From: CAYUUR01 sp964510235
GTDB lineage: Bacteria > Patescibacteriota > Saccharimonadia > Saccharimonadales > CAYUUR01
Direction: 5' to 3'
DNA: 64,000 nt
Assembly: GCA_964510235.1 (NCBI GenBank)
Contig: CAZEBF010000001.1
Coordinates: forward strand, 1 to 64,000
The first letter of the stretch is position 1; each line of letters opens with the position of its first letter. The notes under the pieces were generated by a model. That model did not search any database and was not told the DNA's origin. It saw only the letters and a list, made by a program, of their open reading frames with translations. Shown one piece after another: positions 23,169 through 33,449 of this stretch. The translations under genes and the position numbers were made by a program.

Positions 23169-23245
23169 TGGCGGGCCCGACCGGATTCGAACCGGCGATC
23201 TCCTCCGTGACAGGGAGGCATGTTAGGCCTCTACACCACGAGCCC
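23169..23245 (-). tRNA. tRNA-Asp(GTC), CCA encoded
   Basis: Acceptor GGGCTCG/CGGGCCC, discriminator G, encoded CCA. Anticodon stem CCTCC/GGAGG with loop CTGTCAC gives GTC (aspartate). T arm GCCGG/CCGGT with TTCGAAT. Asp tRNA with G34 is a queuosine substrate, consistent with tgt and queA in this window. Confidence 0.96.
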
Positions 23246-23320
23246 GCATCTGTTGTTGCGTTCGCTAAACGAACGAATAACAGGGGCAATCATAGCAAGA
23301 TTTTAGTTAAAAAGCAATGA

Positions 23321-23764
23321 TTACTGCGCTGGCACTTCTTGATCGGCAGCAACACTAATGACGTTAACAATCTGGTTGGTGGACGGTCGATAGATAATTA
23401 CTTTGCGCTGTTCCTGGTAAATAAGTAGCTTGTCGCCGTTCTTTACGCCTGCAAAAGCTGGATTGTCAGCAAATCTACTCTCGTCACTTACCTCGGCAGG
23501 AACCGGCTGTTCACCGTTAGGCAAAATCATAATCTTACTCACTTGGCCGACCAAGTCTTTAGACTCCGCTTCGACGGCTTTAACCGGATCGTTAAATCTG
23601 TTGAGTTCAGCACGCGCATCCAAGTACTGCCAAATCAACAAACCAACTGCAACCACAGCAAATACGGCAAGAGCTCGCTTGAGGTTCATCTTGGTAAGTT
23701 TGCTTTTAAGATTTTTGGTTGTTCGTGACGCTTTTTGGTCGCCACTGTTTACTTCGATGTTCAT
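23321..23764 (-). CDS. Membrane-anchored hypothetical protein
   Basis: About 147 residues. A Lys/Arg-rich N-terminus is followed by one transmembrane helix (LAVFAVVAVGLLIWQYL) and an extracytoplasmic domain of about 95 residues rich in Val/Pro/Asn (VGQVSKIMILPNGEQPVPAE, then GDKLLIYQEQRKVIIYRP). No family recognised. The ATG at 23764 is preferred to one 21 codons upstream because GGGGAAGT lies directly before it. It is divergent from the serine hydrolase gene. Confidence 0.7.
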   Translation of the reverse strand: MNIEVNSGDQKASRTTKNLKSKLTKMNLKRALAVFAVVAVGLLIWQYLDARAELNRFNDPVKAVEAESKDLVGQVSKIMILPNGEQPVPAEVSDESRFADNPAFAGVKNGDKLLIYQEQRKVIIYRPSTNQIVNVISVAADQEVPAQ

Positions 23765-23843
23765 ACTTCCCCTGTTACCGTTTAAGTTTATCTTGTTCGA
23801 GCAATTCAAGCAATAAATGCTAGTCATTAGGGTAGTGTGTTAG

Positions 23844-23849
23844 TACAAT
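23844..23849 (+). promoter_or_regulatory. -10 box of a leaderless promoter
   Basis: TACAAT lies 9 nt before the ATG at 23859. There is no Shine-Dalgarno between them. Confidence 0.5.
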
Positions 23850-23858
23850 ATTATCTAC

Positions 23859-24803
23859 ATGAGGAAGTTACGAGCGTACCAGATCGCCACGATACTACTC
23901 GCAGTTTTATGCGTAGTGCTGGCTTATCAGGTAATGACAACCAAGGACAAGTTGCCGTCAAAAGCTCAGAGCGAATACCCGCTGCTGGCCAAACGCATCT
24001 TTTTGGATCAACCAAACGACACAATTATCAACTTTTCACCCCTCAGAGAAGACGTCAAAAAGTATTTAGCTGACTCTGGTATTCCGCACAGCTTTTACTT
24101 TGAATACCTGCCAACAGGTACGAGCATTCGTGATGGAGAAGCAAACGAACTGGTCGGAGCCTCACTCATGAAGATACCTATCGTTATGGACCTATACAAA
24201 GCTGCCGAGATGGGCAAAGTCGACCTCGACAAGCAAGTCACCGTGCCTCAAGAAGCCGTCAGTAACGACGGTGTATACGGCAATACCGAGCAGCTCAAGC
24301 CAGGCGATCAGATCACGCTGCGTGAAGCCGCAAAAATTGCCCTTACAGAATCTGACAACACGGCTGCTTACCTTGTCTACGCCGCCACGAAAGACATTAT
24401 AAGCGCCGATGATTCCTCTATTAAACGGCTCGACGTAGAGCTCAATGAGACGACCACGTCGTCGGGAAACTATGTATTAATCGGTGCTCGCTCTTACTCA
24501 TCGTTTTTACAATGTTTGTACTTCAGCTGTCACCTCAGCTTCAACGATTCCCAAGAGATACTTGGCTACTTAACGGAGTCCGAAGACAACAACCGATTAC
24601 GCGCAGGCGTGCCAAGCGACGTCAAAGTAGCACGCAAGATTGGTTCATTTAGCGATCAGACCCAGAGTGACTGCGGTATTGTATATGTGCCGAACCGCCC
24701 GTACACCCTTTGTCTCATGCTTCAAGTCGACGACAAGAACGCCGACAAGCATTTCCAGGTAGTATCAAAGAAGGTCTACGACTACGTTACGACCACCAAC
24801 TAG
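23859..24803 (+). CDS. Secreted serine hydrolase of the class A beta-lactamase fold
   Basis: 314 residues. An N-terminal membrane anchor or signal (IATILLAVLCVVLAYQV, about 9-26) precedes a beta-lactamase-2-type domain with the catalytic S-x-x-K in ASLMKIP (about residue 104), S-D-N in TESDNTAAY, and a third motif KIGSF in place of KTG. The Glu of the omega loop is not obvious. It could be a penicillin-binding or D-Ala-D-Ala processing enzyme rather than a true beta-lactamase. It is convergent and directly abutting the giant surface-protein gene. Confidence 0.8.
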   Translation: MRKLRAYQIATILLAVLCVVLAYQVMTTKDKLPSKAQSEYPLLAKRIFLDQPNDTIINFSPLREDVKKYLADSGIPHSFYFEYLPTGTSIRDGEANELVGASLMKIPIVMDLYKAAEMGKVDLDKQVTVPQEAVSNDGVYGNTEQLKPGDQITLREAAKIALTESDNTAAYLVYAATKDIISADDSSIKRLDVELNETTTSSGNYVLIGARSYSSFLQCLYFSCHLSFNDSQEILGYLTESEDNNRLRAGVPSDVKVARKIGSFSDQTQSDCGIVYVPNRPYTLCLMLQVDDKNADKHFQVVSKKVYDYVTTTN

Positions 24804-27800
24804 TTAATTTTTAACCGGCGGTACTGGAACGTCTATCGTCTTGGCATCTTTGACGCTTACCGCGGTCCATGCGAACTCGATATCTTGTGTGGCATCTTCT
24901 GGCAAGATGATAGTAAAGCCTTCTTTAGTTAGATCATCGTAGGCGAACTGGGCGAACTTACCGTTCTTAATGTTCACAGTGACAACAGGCGTGTCATCGT
25001 ACGGTTTCTCAAACTTGATCACCACTTTCTTCTGTGTCTTGTAGATGGTAGCGAAGCCGGCCGCATCGTTGTTCTGGGTCAGACGACCCTCAATCTCGAC
25101 ATCGTTACGGAAGATGACACTATCTACGAAAGTGGCCATGCGGTGGAAGACGCTTGTGTTGAGGAATTCGACCGGTCCAACCACCTTGAGCGCGCCGTTA
25201 GCGAATAATGCGCCTTCTACCGTCAGACTCTCGCCCACTTTGGCGGTCTTGACCACGAAGTCATCCAGATTAACGCTAGCCTCTGTGAGTTCACTGCCGC
25301 CCGCTTCTGTCGCCGCCTTTGGTCGTGATGTCAGCTTACCAACCAACACTTCAAGACCTTCGATCTTATTGGCCTTAATACTGTCAGCGGTGATGTCTTT
25401 GGCATTGATACTGACGCCGTTGATTTCGTACGCGCTGACTCGATCAGTTAAGATCTCAGAGTTGTCTTCTCCTGGGGCTTGCTGCTGCTTGCGGCCAATC
25501 AGGTAACGGATGATGTCATCAGATTTCTTCAGCTTATCGGCCAAAACACCTTCTTGCAGATTCACTAATGGACCAAGCACGGTGTCTGGCATGGTAAAGC
25601 CACCGTTGCCGAACTCTTCCATGGCTACTTCAACTCTCTGACCGTTGTAATCGACCAGATTCACAAAGACCATCACCGTGCCACATCGAGCACCAGCAGG
25701 ACTACCGTCTGGGCAGTCAATGAGCGTCTCCGTGTTAAGATCCTCCAACACAGTACCGACTACCCGACCAGCACCAACTGCTTTCATTCCATAACCAGCA
25801 ACCGTACTTGAAGTGATACGGTCACCGGATTTGATGGACTCGCCTGGTTTGATCAAGACTTTTACCGGTACGCGTCCACTCAATGCAATCGGGTACGAGT
25901 TCTCTTCTTGTGGACCAATAATGAGACCTGGGTTGGTGGCAACAATACCCAGTGTTTTGTCGTCATATGGCTTGCTTGATGGTACTACCTCACCAACCGA
26001 GTTGTCTTGCATGCTCACTATGTCACCCGGAACAAGCGAATCAAACGATGTGAAGCGCTCGGCAAGGTCAGCACCACCAACACCACCAACCTCAGACGAT
26101 ACTCCTGCCATACCATCAACAATCAGCTCACCACGAATCGATGAGATGTTGTTAAAGAATCGGTCCATGTCTTGTTCAAGGTTGCGGTCTGATTTCTCAA
26201 GCCACAGGTTAGCTGAGGATCCCATTACAACGATGCCATTTTCGACAGAAAGTGCGTCAATATCATCGGCATCAGCGCCTGTCCAGCTAGCGCCAGAGCT
26301 ATCGGTTACTCCAGTATCTGAATGGTATACATTCGAGACAAAGGCATTGGCGTAACCACTAAACACGCTGACTGCCCCGCCATCGGTGCCATTACTGGTT
26401 CCTACGTACAGATCGGGGTTTGAGCCCAGGAAGTTCGTGTTATTGAGGCCAATTGACGTCACAATGTTAGTATCACCATAGAGTTTTTCCGGTATGACTT
26501 CGTAGTCTGAATCAGTACTAGGCGTAACTGTCCATGCAGGACTGACAGTTAAAGTCGTGCCATCATTAGCAATAACCCGACGAGATTGTCCTGCACCCGT
26601 GCCGGCTGTTATTTCTACAAAGCTGCCGACGAATGAGTTCGGTACATAGGTTTCAGCCGAATCGCCAATAGTCGTACTACTGAAAGTAGTCGCAGCGGTA
26701 ACAACTGTTGAAGGTTTTGCTAGGGCGCCGCGTCCTTCCAGATAGATCTTTCGAATCTGGGCTTGTGTCAAAGTATCTGATACAGTTGCGCCGCCACCCG
26801 AAAAGTATACATCGTCGATATCGCCATCCCAGAAGTTGCCACCGGCTGCACCACTACCGTCAGCACCAATAGTTAAAATCTGTGATGCGTCTAGCGTCAA
26901 GGTAGCAGCCAAAGCCGTATCGCAGGTACTGGCCTGCTTTCCGTCAATATAGAGACAGAGCCCAGTATCCGTATTGACCGCTGCAACATGGTGCCACTGA
27001 CCATCGTTATACGTTTGTGTCGATGTAACCGAATCGTCATAGGCTGCAGTTGCAGCAGTGTCTTGTATACCGAACACTATGCTACCTGAGGAGTTCATTT
27101 CGACGGTGTAGCCCGCACCTTCAGTTCCACCAAGAGCCGAGAATCGCTTGTCAATCAACACATCCGTTCCCGCGATTGCCGTGGAGTGCCTGAACCATGC
27201 ACTAACACTAAACGACAGTGCTGCTACGTTGAAGTCCGCATCTGTATCACAAGTTCCGTCATTGTTAGCATCTGAACAGAGGAATTGGCTCGTGCCGTTG
27301 AATCTCAGCCCTGTGCCATGAACACCATTAACCCCATAAGTTGGCGCAACTTCTGGCTCAAGTACGCTGTTTCTAATCGTCGAGTCCGTCAAATCACCAG
27401 ATAGGTTGTCGAAACTAAACATACCTCGCTGCGTACCAGTCATGTATGAGGTTTCACGACTTGTGTTGTAGTGTTTTGACCAGCCGATTACCGTACCAGA
27501 CGGAACGTTAACATCGTGAACTTCGGTCAAGCCGGCTGAATGACCAACGTAGAGAAGGTCGGCTGCATCGTCTGCCATTGAGGCACGTTCAACTACTTTG
27601 AGTGCGTCTGGCGCACCGACTGCAAATGTTGGAGCAGCGGCACCATTCGCAACATTCGGCAAGTTGCCGGCGGCTTCATCAAACAAGTCAGATGGAGTCG
27701 CTTGGTCAGCCTTGGCAACGTCAATACCGACCGTTCCATTTGCCTGTGTACCATACCGTTCTACCTGGCTGAGCGTTACATTGAGGCCATACAAACGACC

Positions 27801-30800
27801 ACGTTTAGTGACATACACTGCGCTAAACTGATCAGTTAAGTTATCGCCGTAATCTAATGTTTTTTGCTCTGACAGGTTAACTACAGATATCGAGTCATCT
27901 GTGGCTGCAGCGATGAAGGTTTTTCCGTTACCTGGGCCACCGTTAGTTTCAATACTACTTGATCCATACAAGACCGAACCGTGTACTGCATTTACAGCGT
28001 TGTGCCGGATCGCCAAGGCTGTCCTACTATCAAGGTTGTAGGTCACTGCCGTGTTTCTGTTAGCAATGTTCTTATCGCCTTGGTCGCGGTCGGTTGTATT
28101 GTAGTTGTACATCCTATCTTGGGTAAAGTCGATAGCATACATTCCACCCGCTGAAGCGCCATTAGCACCGACGTAAACTACACCGTTAAGCGCAAACACA
28201 CTCGATGGATCGTTATTGGTGTCAACACCAATTGCGTAGCCAGCTGCGTTCTGGTTGAACTTCATAAACATTTTGTAGTCGTTAGCGTCAAAGATGTAGA
28301 CAGCACTGGTAGTCGATACGATAATAGCTTTCTTTGGGAATCCTGAAGAGCCACAACGAGTATCACTCGCGATGTTACAAGCGTCACCAAATCCATCGTT
28401 CTTTGTCTCAGTGTACCAGCTGAGCGACTGAGACGTTGGTGAATTAGTCCAAGCACCGGTGTCCGAATCTTTAGTAGTGTCATAGACGTGTACATCGGTA
28501 ATGCCGGTCAACCCAGTCTGCTTGGTGATACCCTTCTTGACCAGGTCACCGTACAAGTCAATCTGCCCAGCAGCACTCGCGCTACCAACCTGGAAGGTTC
28601 CGTCAGTTTTGAGTGTGGCGACATCGCTACGATAGAGGGTCGTGTCGCGTGATGAGCCAAAAGCGATACCGGCACTTGCTGTCGTATTATTTGCATTACT
28701 ACTAAGCCACAACGTCTGCGTGTCTGCCGCCTCAATTGCCACACCATAGTCACTAGTACCATTGGTTTGCGCCTCAACGAACACTCCATAGTTTGATGTT
28801 ATCGTAGAAGAGCTGATTGACGCACTTTGTATGTGCAAGCCGTATCCGTCTGTCAGCGTACCACCACCTGTTAGATTAAGGTGTCCCTGCAGTCCTGCTC
28901 CTTCAGTTATTGTACCTCCGAAAAGGAAGGAGGCAACTTCACCACGCACTCCTACCGCCATAGTGACCCCGCCGGTAAGTACCGCACTTGCACCACCCCT
29001 GATACCGTACAGATACTCGGCATTCGTGCCAGTACTAGCCCCGCCTGCAAATGCGTTTATACCGTATGCCGTGGCAGTTCCGGCGCCCGAATTATCAGTG
29101 TTATTCAGTATATCTAGGCCGTAAGAATTGATTGTTCCGCCCGTGGCGCCAGTTCTCGTCACGGCAATGCGCTGACCATAGGTACTATCTGTACCTGTAT
29201 TTACGACTCCTGTGTCGCTGACGGTTACTTTCAGGCTATATTCATCACTGGCAGTAGTATTGGTGCTTGTAAGCGCCGTGTCTATCTCGCCGCTATCAGC
29301 AATAGTTAATACTGCGGTACCATTGTCTTGGACAATGAAGTCGCCCGTGCCTGCCAAGTTAGTGACAACATTGCCCGACCCATTGTTCGTTATCGTATAA
29401 GCTGGGTTATCGGTTGCATCAAGGGTGTAAGTATACGCACCGGCATCGCTGAGTGTCATAAATGCCGTGCCGTTGTCTTGGAACTCGATGTCGCCAGCAC
29501 TCGCTAAGTTGAAAACCACATCCGCAGCGTCAACTGAGGCGGACGTGACCCGCAAAGGTGAGGCCGTCGAGCCAGTCAGTGTCGCCATATCAGTTATAAA
29601 TTGATCTTGTGTGCCGCCACCGGTTGACGCTGCGTTCTCAGTAAATGTAAAGCCACTTTCGGCTGCGGTCAGCTGCCAATTCCACACCACATTGTTGTCG
29701 GCGTTGTTGATACTTGCCCCTGTTGTTGCAGCAGTCACTTGATCAAGACGAGCCCCGCTACCGCCAGCACCACAACCGGCATCAGTCGTGTTACAAACTG
29801 TCTTGACGACGCCGTTTTCTATAATCTTCACCTTGTTGAGCGTTGAGTCATAGAACAAGCCACCATTGAGCGCACTCAAGTTGCTCGTCGGATCAGCTGT
29901 TGCAGCATCGAGCTGTAGAATGGTTGTATCGCTATCAGTGCCAGTTGAGTTGCCAACTTTAACCAAATTACCACCGCTACCACTCCGCGCCGCGGTATCA
30001 ACTTGTAGCACATTAGCTCCAGCACTCTGTACCCGGAAAGCGTCTACCGAAGCTGCCGAAGGATTAAACAACGTATTCCCTGTCGCCCCCACTGAAGCCA
30101 GCACCGTTCCAGCACTATTCTGCCACTCCTGGAGATTGGCGGTTTGGCCAGCAAAACCCTGAACGACGAGGCCTTTACGCCCGACTGCGTTTGAATTGAA
30201 CTGTACCGCTGCAGCATCGTCCGCAGTATTATTGGCATTCACGGTAAGCTTGTTGTTCGTTCCGTAGCTTGTTGCGTTTAAACCAAGCTGACCTCCGTCA
30301 CTAAACCGCATCATCTCAGTGTATGTCGTAGAGCTTCCGTCGAAGCCCCAAGAGAAGTAATTCCCGGAAGTATTACCGTCTTGATCAGCAACGTTGATGA
30401 TATTACCGTTGCTCGTAATTGAACCATAGTTTGAACTATAACCTAGGTTAAGCCTACTCGGATTTCCGCCGTTTCCGATTACTAGCGATGTATCAGTAGC
30501 GGCGCCACCCTGTACTCGAAAACTACCGTCTGTAGTCAGTATGTTGGCAGATGAACGATACAGATTAGTGTCACCGGAAGTACCAAATGTAAATCGTCCG
30601 GCCGACGATCGATTCAACACTTCAGTAAAGCCTTCGCCAAGTCGCAAGGTTGTGCCAGTAGATTCGAGGGCAAGATTGTTCGATATATAAACTAAGCCTC
30701 CGCTTGCGGTTGCAACACGTAGCGCCGAACCGGCCACAGTAAGTGAGTCGTCTGTTCTCAGTAAATCAGCTCCTGATCTATACAAATTCACGTCACCCGT

Positions 30801-33293
30801 ACTACCAAAGGTGAAGCCATCAAGATCTTGTGGGATTGCAACTCGCAAAGTTCTCGTAGCGCTGTTGTTCGGCATAACTTCAAAGCGCAGTTCACTACCA
30901 CCGCTGCCACTGGCAAAATCTTGTGAGGCAAAGGCTGTTATACCAGCCGAGTGATAGGCATTGTTGCTTGCGTCATATGCGCCACCTAGCAGTATGTAGC
31001 CTAAGCGGTCGCCTGAAGAAGTCGCCGCGCCGTCGTCTTGTATGCCGATGATGCCTGAGCCGCCAGTTGATGAAGAGGTGGCGGTCTGAATGAAGGCTGA
31101 CTGTACTGCGCCAGCACCTCTAACTGTTAGGTTGGCGGCGCTCAAGTACTGGTTGCCCGAACCTACCACCAAAGATCCGTCGCTCTTTACACTCCCCAAC
31201 ACAGTGCCAGAGCTATTCTGCCACTCTTGAAGGTTGGCAGTTTGACTGCCTGAACCACGCACAACTAACCCTTTAACATCTGTATTGGTATATACACTCA
31301 GACGCACACCGCTCAGTGGCGTCTGGTTACCAACAGATATCTGTTCGGTGGAAACAATGTCGCCATCAGCGGCAATTGCTGACAATACAGTGCCAGTACT
31401 ACTCTGCCACTCTTGAAGGTTGGCAGTTTGCGAGGCTAAGCCTTGGATTACCAACGGTTTGGCGGTCGTGGCAGAGGCGGTGATTATGGTGTTGGCTAAG
31501 TTGTCTACTGTGGTAGGAGTGTTGACACGTAATTTCTCGTTTGTGCCGCCCGTCAAGGAGTAGGCGCCAAACTGAGCGCCATATGACGAGGTTAGGCGCA
31601 GCTTAACCGAGCCGTTTGAACTGAGGTCAAGGTACTCATTCGCGCTTACGTAGGTTAATACTGTTCGCGCCTGGCCGCTACCGCCAAGTCCGTATAAGAT
31701 TGCTCCGTTACTGCCCACCCAGATTGGCGCGGTTGAGACTAACTGGTTAGATGAGTTCACGCCAAACGTGTAGTCGGCACTATTTGCCGCATTACGCCAG
31801 GCAATATTCTCTGCATTTGCCAGGCGGACAAAACCGGATGAAGCTGGTGTGCCCGTCGACACCAAACCTGGCGCATAAATGTACCCATTAGAAGCAACAC
31901 GCATTAATATCGAACCGGCATCGTTCTGCCATTCCTGGAGGTTGGCGGTTTGGCTGGTGGCACCACGAACCACCAAACCTTTGCTTCCCGCTGTTGAAGA
32001 ACCAATCAAAACTGTTGCATCTTCTGTAGTTGGACTGTTTACTGTCAACCGAGTATTGGTATTAACGGTACCAGTTGTATTGATGGCAAGCCTAGTATTA
32101 AGCTTAACTGCAGCTATCGTGTCAGCGTTTGCCGATAAAGTTGACGAATTACTACCTTGCCACAAGAACTGTATTGAACCACCAAAGTCACTAAACCCAC
32201 CCGAACTCAGAACCAGGCCACTACGATAACTTGCACCAGAATTGTAGTATCCGCCTATCTGGAGCGAGCCGCCGGCCGAACCGCTTGCATCGACCGCATT
32301 CGATAGCCGTAAAACCCCTGCGCTGAAGCGATTAAGGACTGCGTCACTGGCACTACCAAAGCGAATAGCGCCACTTGAGCTAACTGAAGTTAGTACCGCG
32401 CCCGTGCTATCCTGCCATTCCTGGAGGTTGGCGGTTTGGCCAGATGCACCCTGTACGCTTAAACCAGCGAAGCTTGCATCTGTACTAGTAACCTGCAAAC
32501 TTGCAGTTGGCGCAGGACTGTTAACCCCAACACGCTTATTTGACGTATCAACGCTAAATATCGTTGATAATCCTGTCGCATTCTTAACTTGTACCGCAGT
32601 AACCGAGTCTGTCTGTGGCTTAAATAATAGGTACCCTGCGTTATCTAGGACGAGCACGTCACTGCCTCCACGCTGTAACTTAAGTATGTCTCCTGTGGCG
32701 CCTGTCTTATTAATGCCGATTGAACCATTAGTCGTCGAATCAACCTGCAAGGAAGCCTGTCCAAGCTGAATCAGCTCATCCTTGGATAGGCCACCAAGTT
32801 TTTTTGCATTCTTTGCGTATGGGGTGGCGCTAAATCTAGTAAACGGCAACATTTCACCATCCCATGACGGACTGGCCGTTCCGCCTACGTCAATTGAGAG
32901 CCATAGGGTGTCTTGATTCCAGTCAACATCATTACCAAAGGGAGTTACCGACCCGAGGTATACTGAAAAATAACCGTTCTTAACCCTAACTTTGTCAGTG
33001 CTGACCCGAGTCTCAGTCCACTCAAGCGTACCGCTACAAGGTGAAGTACCTGATACTTCACAACCATCACCATCCTGATATACCTTAAATCGCAAATTAT
33101 AGAAGCCATCTGGCACAACTGCACCTGTATCATCTAGTAATCGAGCCTGGAAGTTCAACTGCTCGTTAATACCTGCAGAATTAACGGTCTGCCCCTGTTG
33201 CTGTGAGCGATAAAAACCAATCACACCAGATATAAACATGAGCCCTATGGCGCACAGGATGAGTGGATTCCAGAAATTGACTCTTACTCTCAT
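24804..33293 (-). CDS. Giant membrane-anchored surface protein (about 2,829 residues)
   Basis: The largest gene in the window. One N-terminal anchor (LILCAIGLMFISGVIGF) is followed by a Gly/Ser/Thr/Asn-rich body. At least six copies of a block around QTANLQEWQ(N/D)S.G.VL occur between residues about 280 and 1100. A long stretch of tail-fibre-like repeats (NLYRSSAD, DVNLYRSG) follows, then a LamG/concanavalin-like domain near 2050-2200 (FSVSAWFRHS, GQWHHVAAVN). A conserved C-terminal region (GGADLAERFTSFDSLVPGDI) ends with a beta-sandwich-like domain. Few cysteines are present. It is probably a long extended adhesin. The ATG at 33293 is preferred to one 12 codons upstream because the anchor starts right after it. 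Confidence 0.85.
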   Translation of the reverse strand: MRVRVNFWNPLILCAIGLMFISGVIGFYRSQQQGQTVNSAGINEQLNFQARLLDDTGAVVPDGFYNLRFKVYQDGDGCEVSGTSPCSGTLEWTETRVSTDKVRVKNGYFSVYLGSVTPFGNDVDWNQDTLWLSIDVGGTASPSWDGEMLPFTRFSATPYAKNAKKLGGLSKDELIQLGQASLQVDSTTNGSIGINKTGATGDILKLQRGGSDVLVLDNAGYLLFKPQTDSVTAVQVKNATGLSTIFSVDTSNKRVGVNSPAPTASLQVTSTDASFAGLSVQGASGQTANLQEWQDSTGAVLTSVSSSGAIRFGSASDAVLNRFSAGVLRLSNAVDASGSAGGSLQIGGYYNSGASYRSGLVLSSGGFSDFGGSIQFLWQGSNSSTLSANADTIAAVKLNTRLAINTTGTVNTNTRLTVNSPTTEDATVLIGSSTAGSKGLVVRGATSQTANLQEWQNDAGSILMRVASNGYIYAPGLVSTGTPASSGFVRLANAENIAWRNAANSADYTFGVNSSNQLVSTAPIWVGSNGAILYGLGGSGQARTVLTYVSANEYLDLSSNGSVKLRLTSSYGAQFGAYSLTGGTNEKLRVNTPTTVDNLANTIITASATTAKPLVIQGLASQTANLQEWQSSTGTVLSAIAADGDIVSTEQISVGNQTPLSGVRLSVYTNTDVKGLVVRGSGSQTANLQEWQNSSGTVLGSVKSDGSLVVGSGNQYLSAANLTVRGAGAVQSAFIQTATSSSTGGSGIIGIQDDGAATSSGDRLGYILLGGAYDASNNAYHSAGITAFASQDFASGSGGSELRFEVMPNNSATRTLRVAIPQDLDGFTFGSTGDVNLYRSGADLLRTDDSLTVAGSALRVATASGGLVYISNNLALESTGTTLRLGEGFTEVLNRSSAGRFTFGTSGDTNLYRSSANILTTDGSFRVQGGAATDTSLVIGNGGNPSRLNLGYSSNYGSITSNGNIINVADQDGNTSGNYFSWGFDGSSTTYTEMMRFSDGGQLGLNATSYGTNNKLTVNANNTADDAAAVQFNSNAVGRKGLVVQGFAGQTANLQEWQNSAGTVLASVGATGNTLFNPSAASVDAFRVQSAGANVLQVDTAARSGSGGNLVKVGNSTGTDSDTTILQLDAATADPTSNLSALNGGLFYDSTLNKVKIIENGVVKTVCNTTDAGCGAGGSGARLDQVTAATTGASINNADNNVVWNWQLTAAESGFTFTENAASTGGGTQDQFITDMATLTGSTASPLRVTSASVDAADVVFNLASAGDIEFQDNGTAFMTLSDAGAYTYTLDATDNPAYTITNNGSGNVVTNLAGTGDFIVQDNGTAVLTIADSGEIDTALTSTNTTASDEYSLKVTVSDTGVVNTGTDSTYGQRIAVTRTGATGGTINSYGLDILNNTDNSGAGTATAYGINAFAGGASTGTNAEYLYGIRGGASAVLTGGVTMAVGVRGEVASFLFGGTITEGAGLQGHLNLTGGGTLTDGYGLHIQSASISSSTITSNYGVFVEAQTNGTSDYGVAIEAADTQTLWLSSNANNTTASAGIAFGSSRDTTLYRSDVATLKTDGTFQVGSASAAGQIDLYGDLVKKGITKQTGLTGITDVHVYDTTKDSDTGAWTNSPTSQSLSWYTETKNDGFGDACNIASDTRCGSSGFPKKAIIVSTTSAVYIFDANDYKMFMKFNQNAAGYAIGVDTNNDPSSVFALNGVVYVGANGASAGGMYAIDFTQDRMYNYNTTDRDQGDKNIANRNTAVTYNLDSRTALAIRHNAVNAVHGSVLYGSSSIETNGGPGNGKTFIAAATDDSISVVNLSEQKTLDYGDNLTDQFSAVYVTKRGRLYGLNVTLSQVERYGTQANGTVGIDVAKADQATPSDLFDEAAGNLPNVANGAAAPTFAVGAPDALKVVERASMADDAADLLYVGHSAGLTEVHDVNVPSGTVIGWSKHYNTSRETSYMTGTQRGMFSFDNLSGDLTDSTIRNSVLEPEVAPTYGVNGVHGTGLRFNGTSQFLCSDANNDGTCDTDADFNVAALSFSVSAWFRHSTAIAGTDVLIDKRFSALGGTEGAGYTVEMNSSGSIVFGIQDTAATAAYDDSVTSTQTYNDGQWHHVAAVNTDTGLCLYIDGKQASTCDTALAATLTLDASQILTIGADGSGAAGGNFWDGDIDDVYFSGGGATVSDTLTQAQIRKIYLEGRGALAKPSTVVTAATTFSSTTIGDSAETYVPNSFVGSFVEITAGTGAGQSRRVIANDGTTLTVSPAWTVTPSTDSDYEVIPEKLYGDTNIVTSIGLNNTNFLGSNPDLYVGTSNGTDGGAVSVFSGYANAFVSNVYHSDTGVTDSSGASWTGADADDIDALSVENGIVVMGSSANLWLEKSDRNLEQDMDRFFNNISSIRGELIVDGMAGVSSEVGGVGGADLAERFTSFDSLVPGDIVSMQDNSVGEVVPSSKPYDDKTLGIVATNPGLIIGPQEENSYPIALSGRVPVKVLIKPGESIKSGDRITSSTVAGYGMKAVGAGRVVGTVLEDLNTETLIDCPDGSPAGARCGTVMVFVNLVDYNGQRVEVAMEEFGNGGFTMPDTVLGPLVNLQEGVLADKLKKSDDIIRYLIGRKQQQAPGEDNSEILTDRVSAYEINGVSINAKDITADSIKANKIEGLEVLVGKLTSRPKAATEAGGSELTEASVNLDDFVVKTAKVGESLTVEGALFANGALKVVGPVEFLNTSVFHRMATFVDSVIFRNDVEIEGRLTQNNDAAGFATIYKTQKKVVIKFEKPYDDTPVVTVNIKNGKFAQFAYDDLTKEGFTIILPEDATQDIEFAWTAVSVKDAKTIDVPVPPVKN

Positions 33294-33327
33294 TTGTTCT
33301 CTATGTGTATTAAGTAACCTTAACCAC

Positions 33328-33356
33328 ATTGTATCTTGTAGAGTCTACAACGACAA
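33328..33356 (-). promoter_or_regulatory. Promoter of the giant surface gene with palindromic spacer
   Basis: On the minus strand TTGTCG (33356-33351) and TACAAT (33333-33328) are spaced by exactly 17 bp. Fifteen of these 17 bases form a perfect palindrome, TTGTAGA-C-TCTACAA (33350-33336). A repressor or activator bound there would sit directly under RNA polymerase. No candidate regulator gene is adjacent. Confidence 0.6.
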
Positions 33357-33449
33357 GGGAAATACCCCTGTTATAGCCATGAGTTATCCACAAGCTATAA
33401 CTGAACAGTTTTGTTGTTCGATGTACAAAATTTGAGAGTTTTAGAAAGA

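Noticed and set aside
24804..33329. Several long plus-strand frames inside the giant gene
   Set aside because: They are shadows of a biased, Ser/Thr/Gly-rich coding strand and have no start signals or protein-like composition.
33378..33395. TTATCCACA, a perfect DnaA box, in the gap upstream of the giant gene
   Set aside because: A single box with no AT-rich unwinding region, no clustering and no dnaA or dnaN gene nearby; chance is sufficient.
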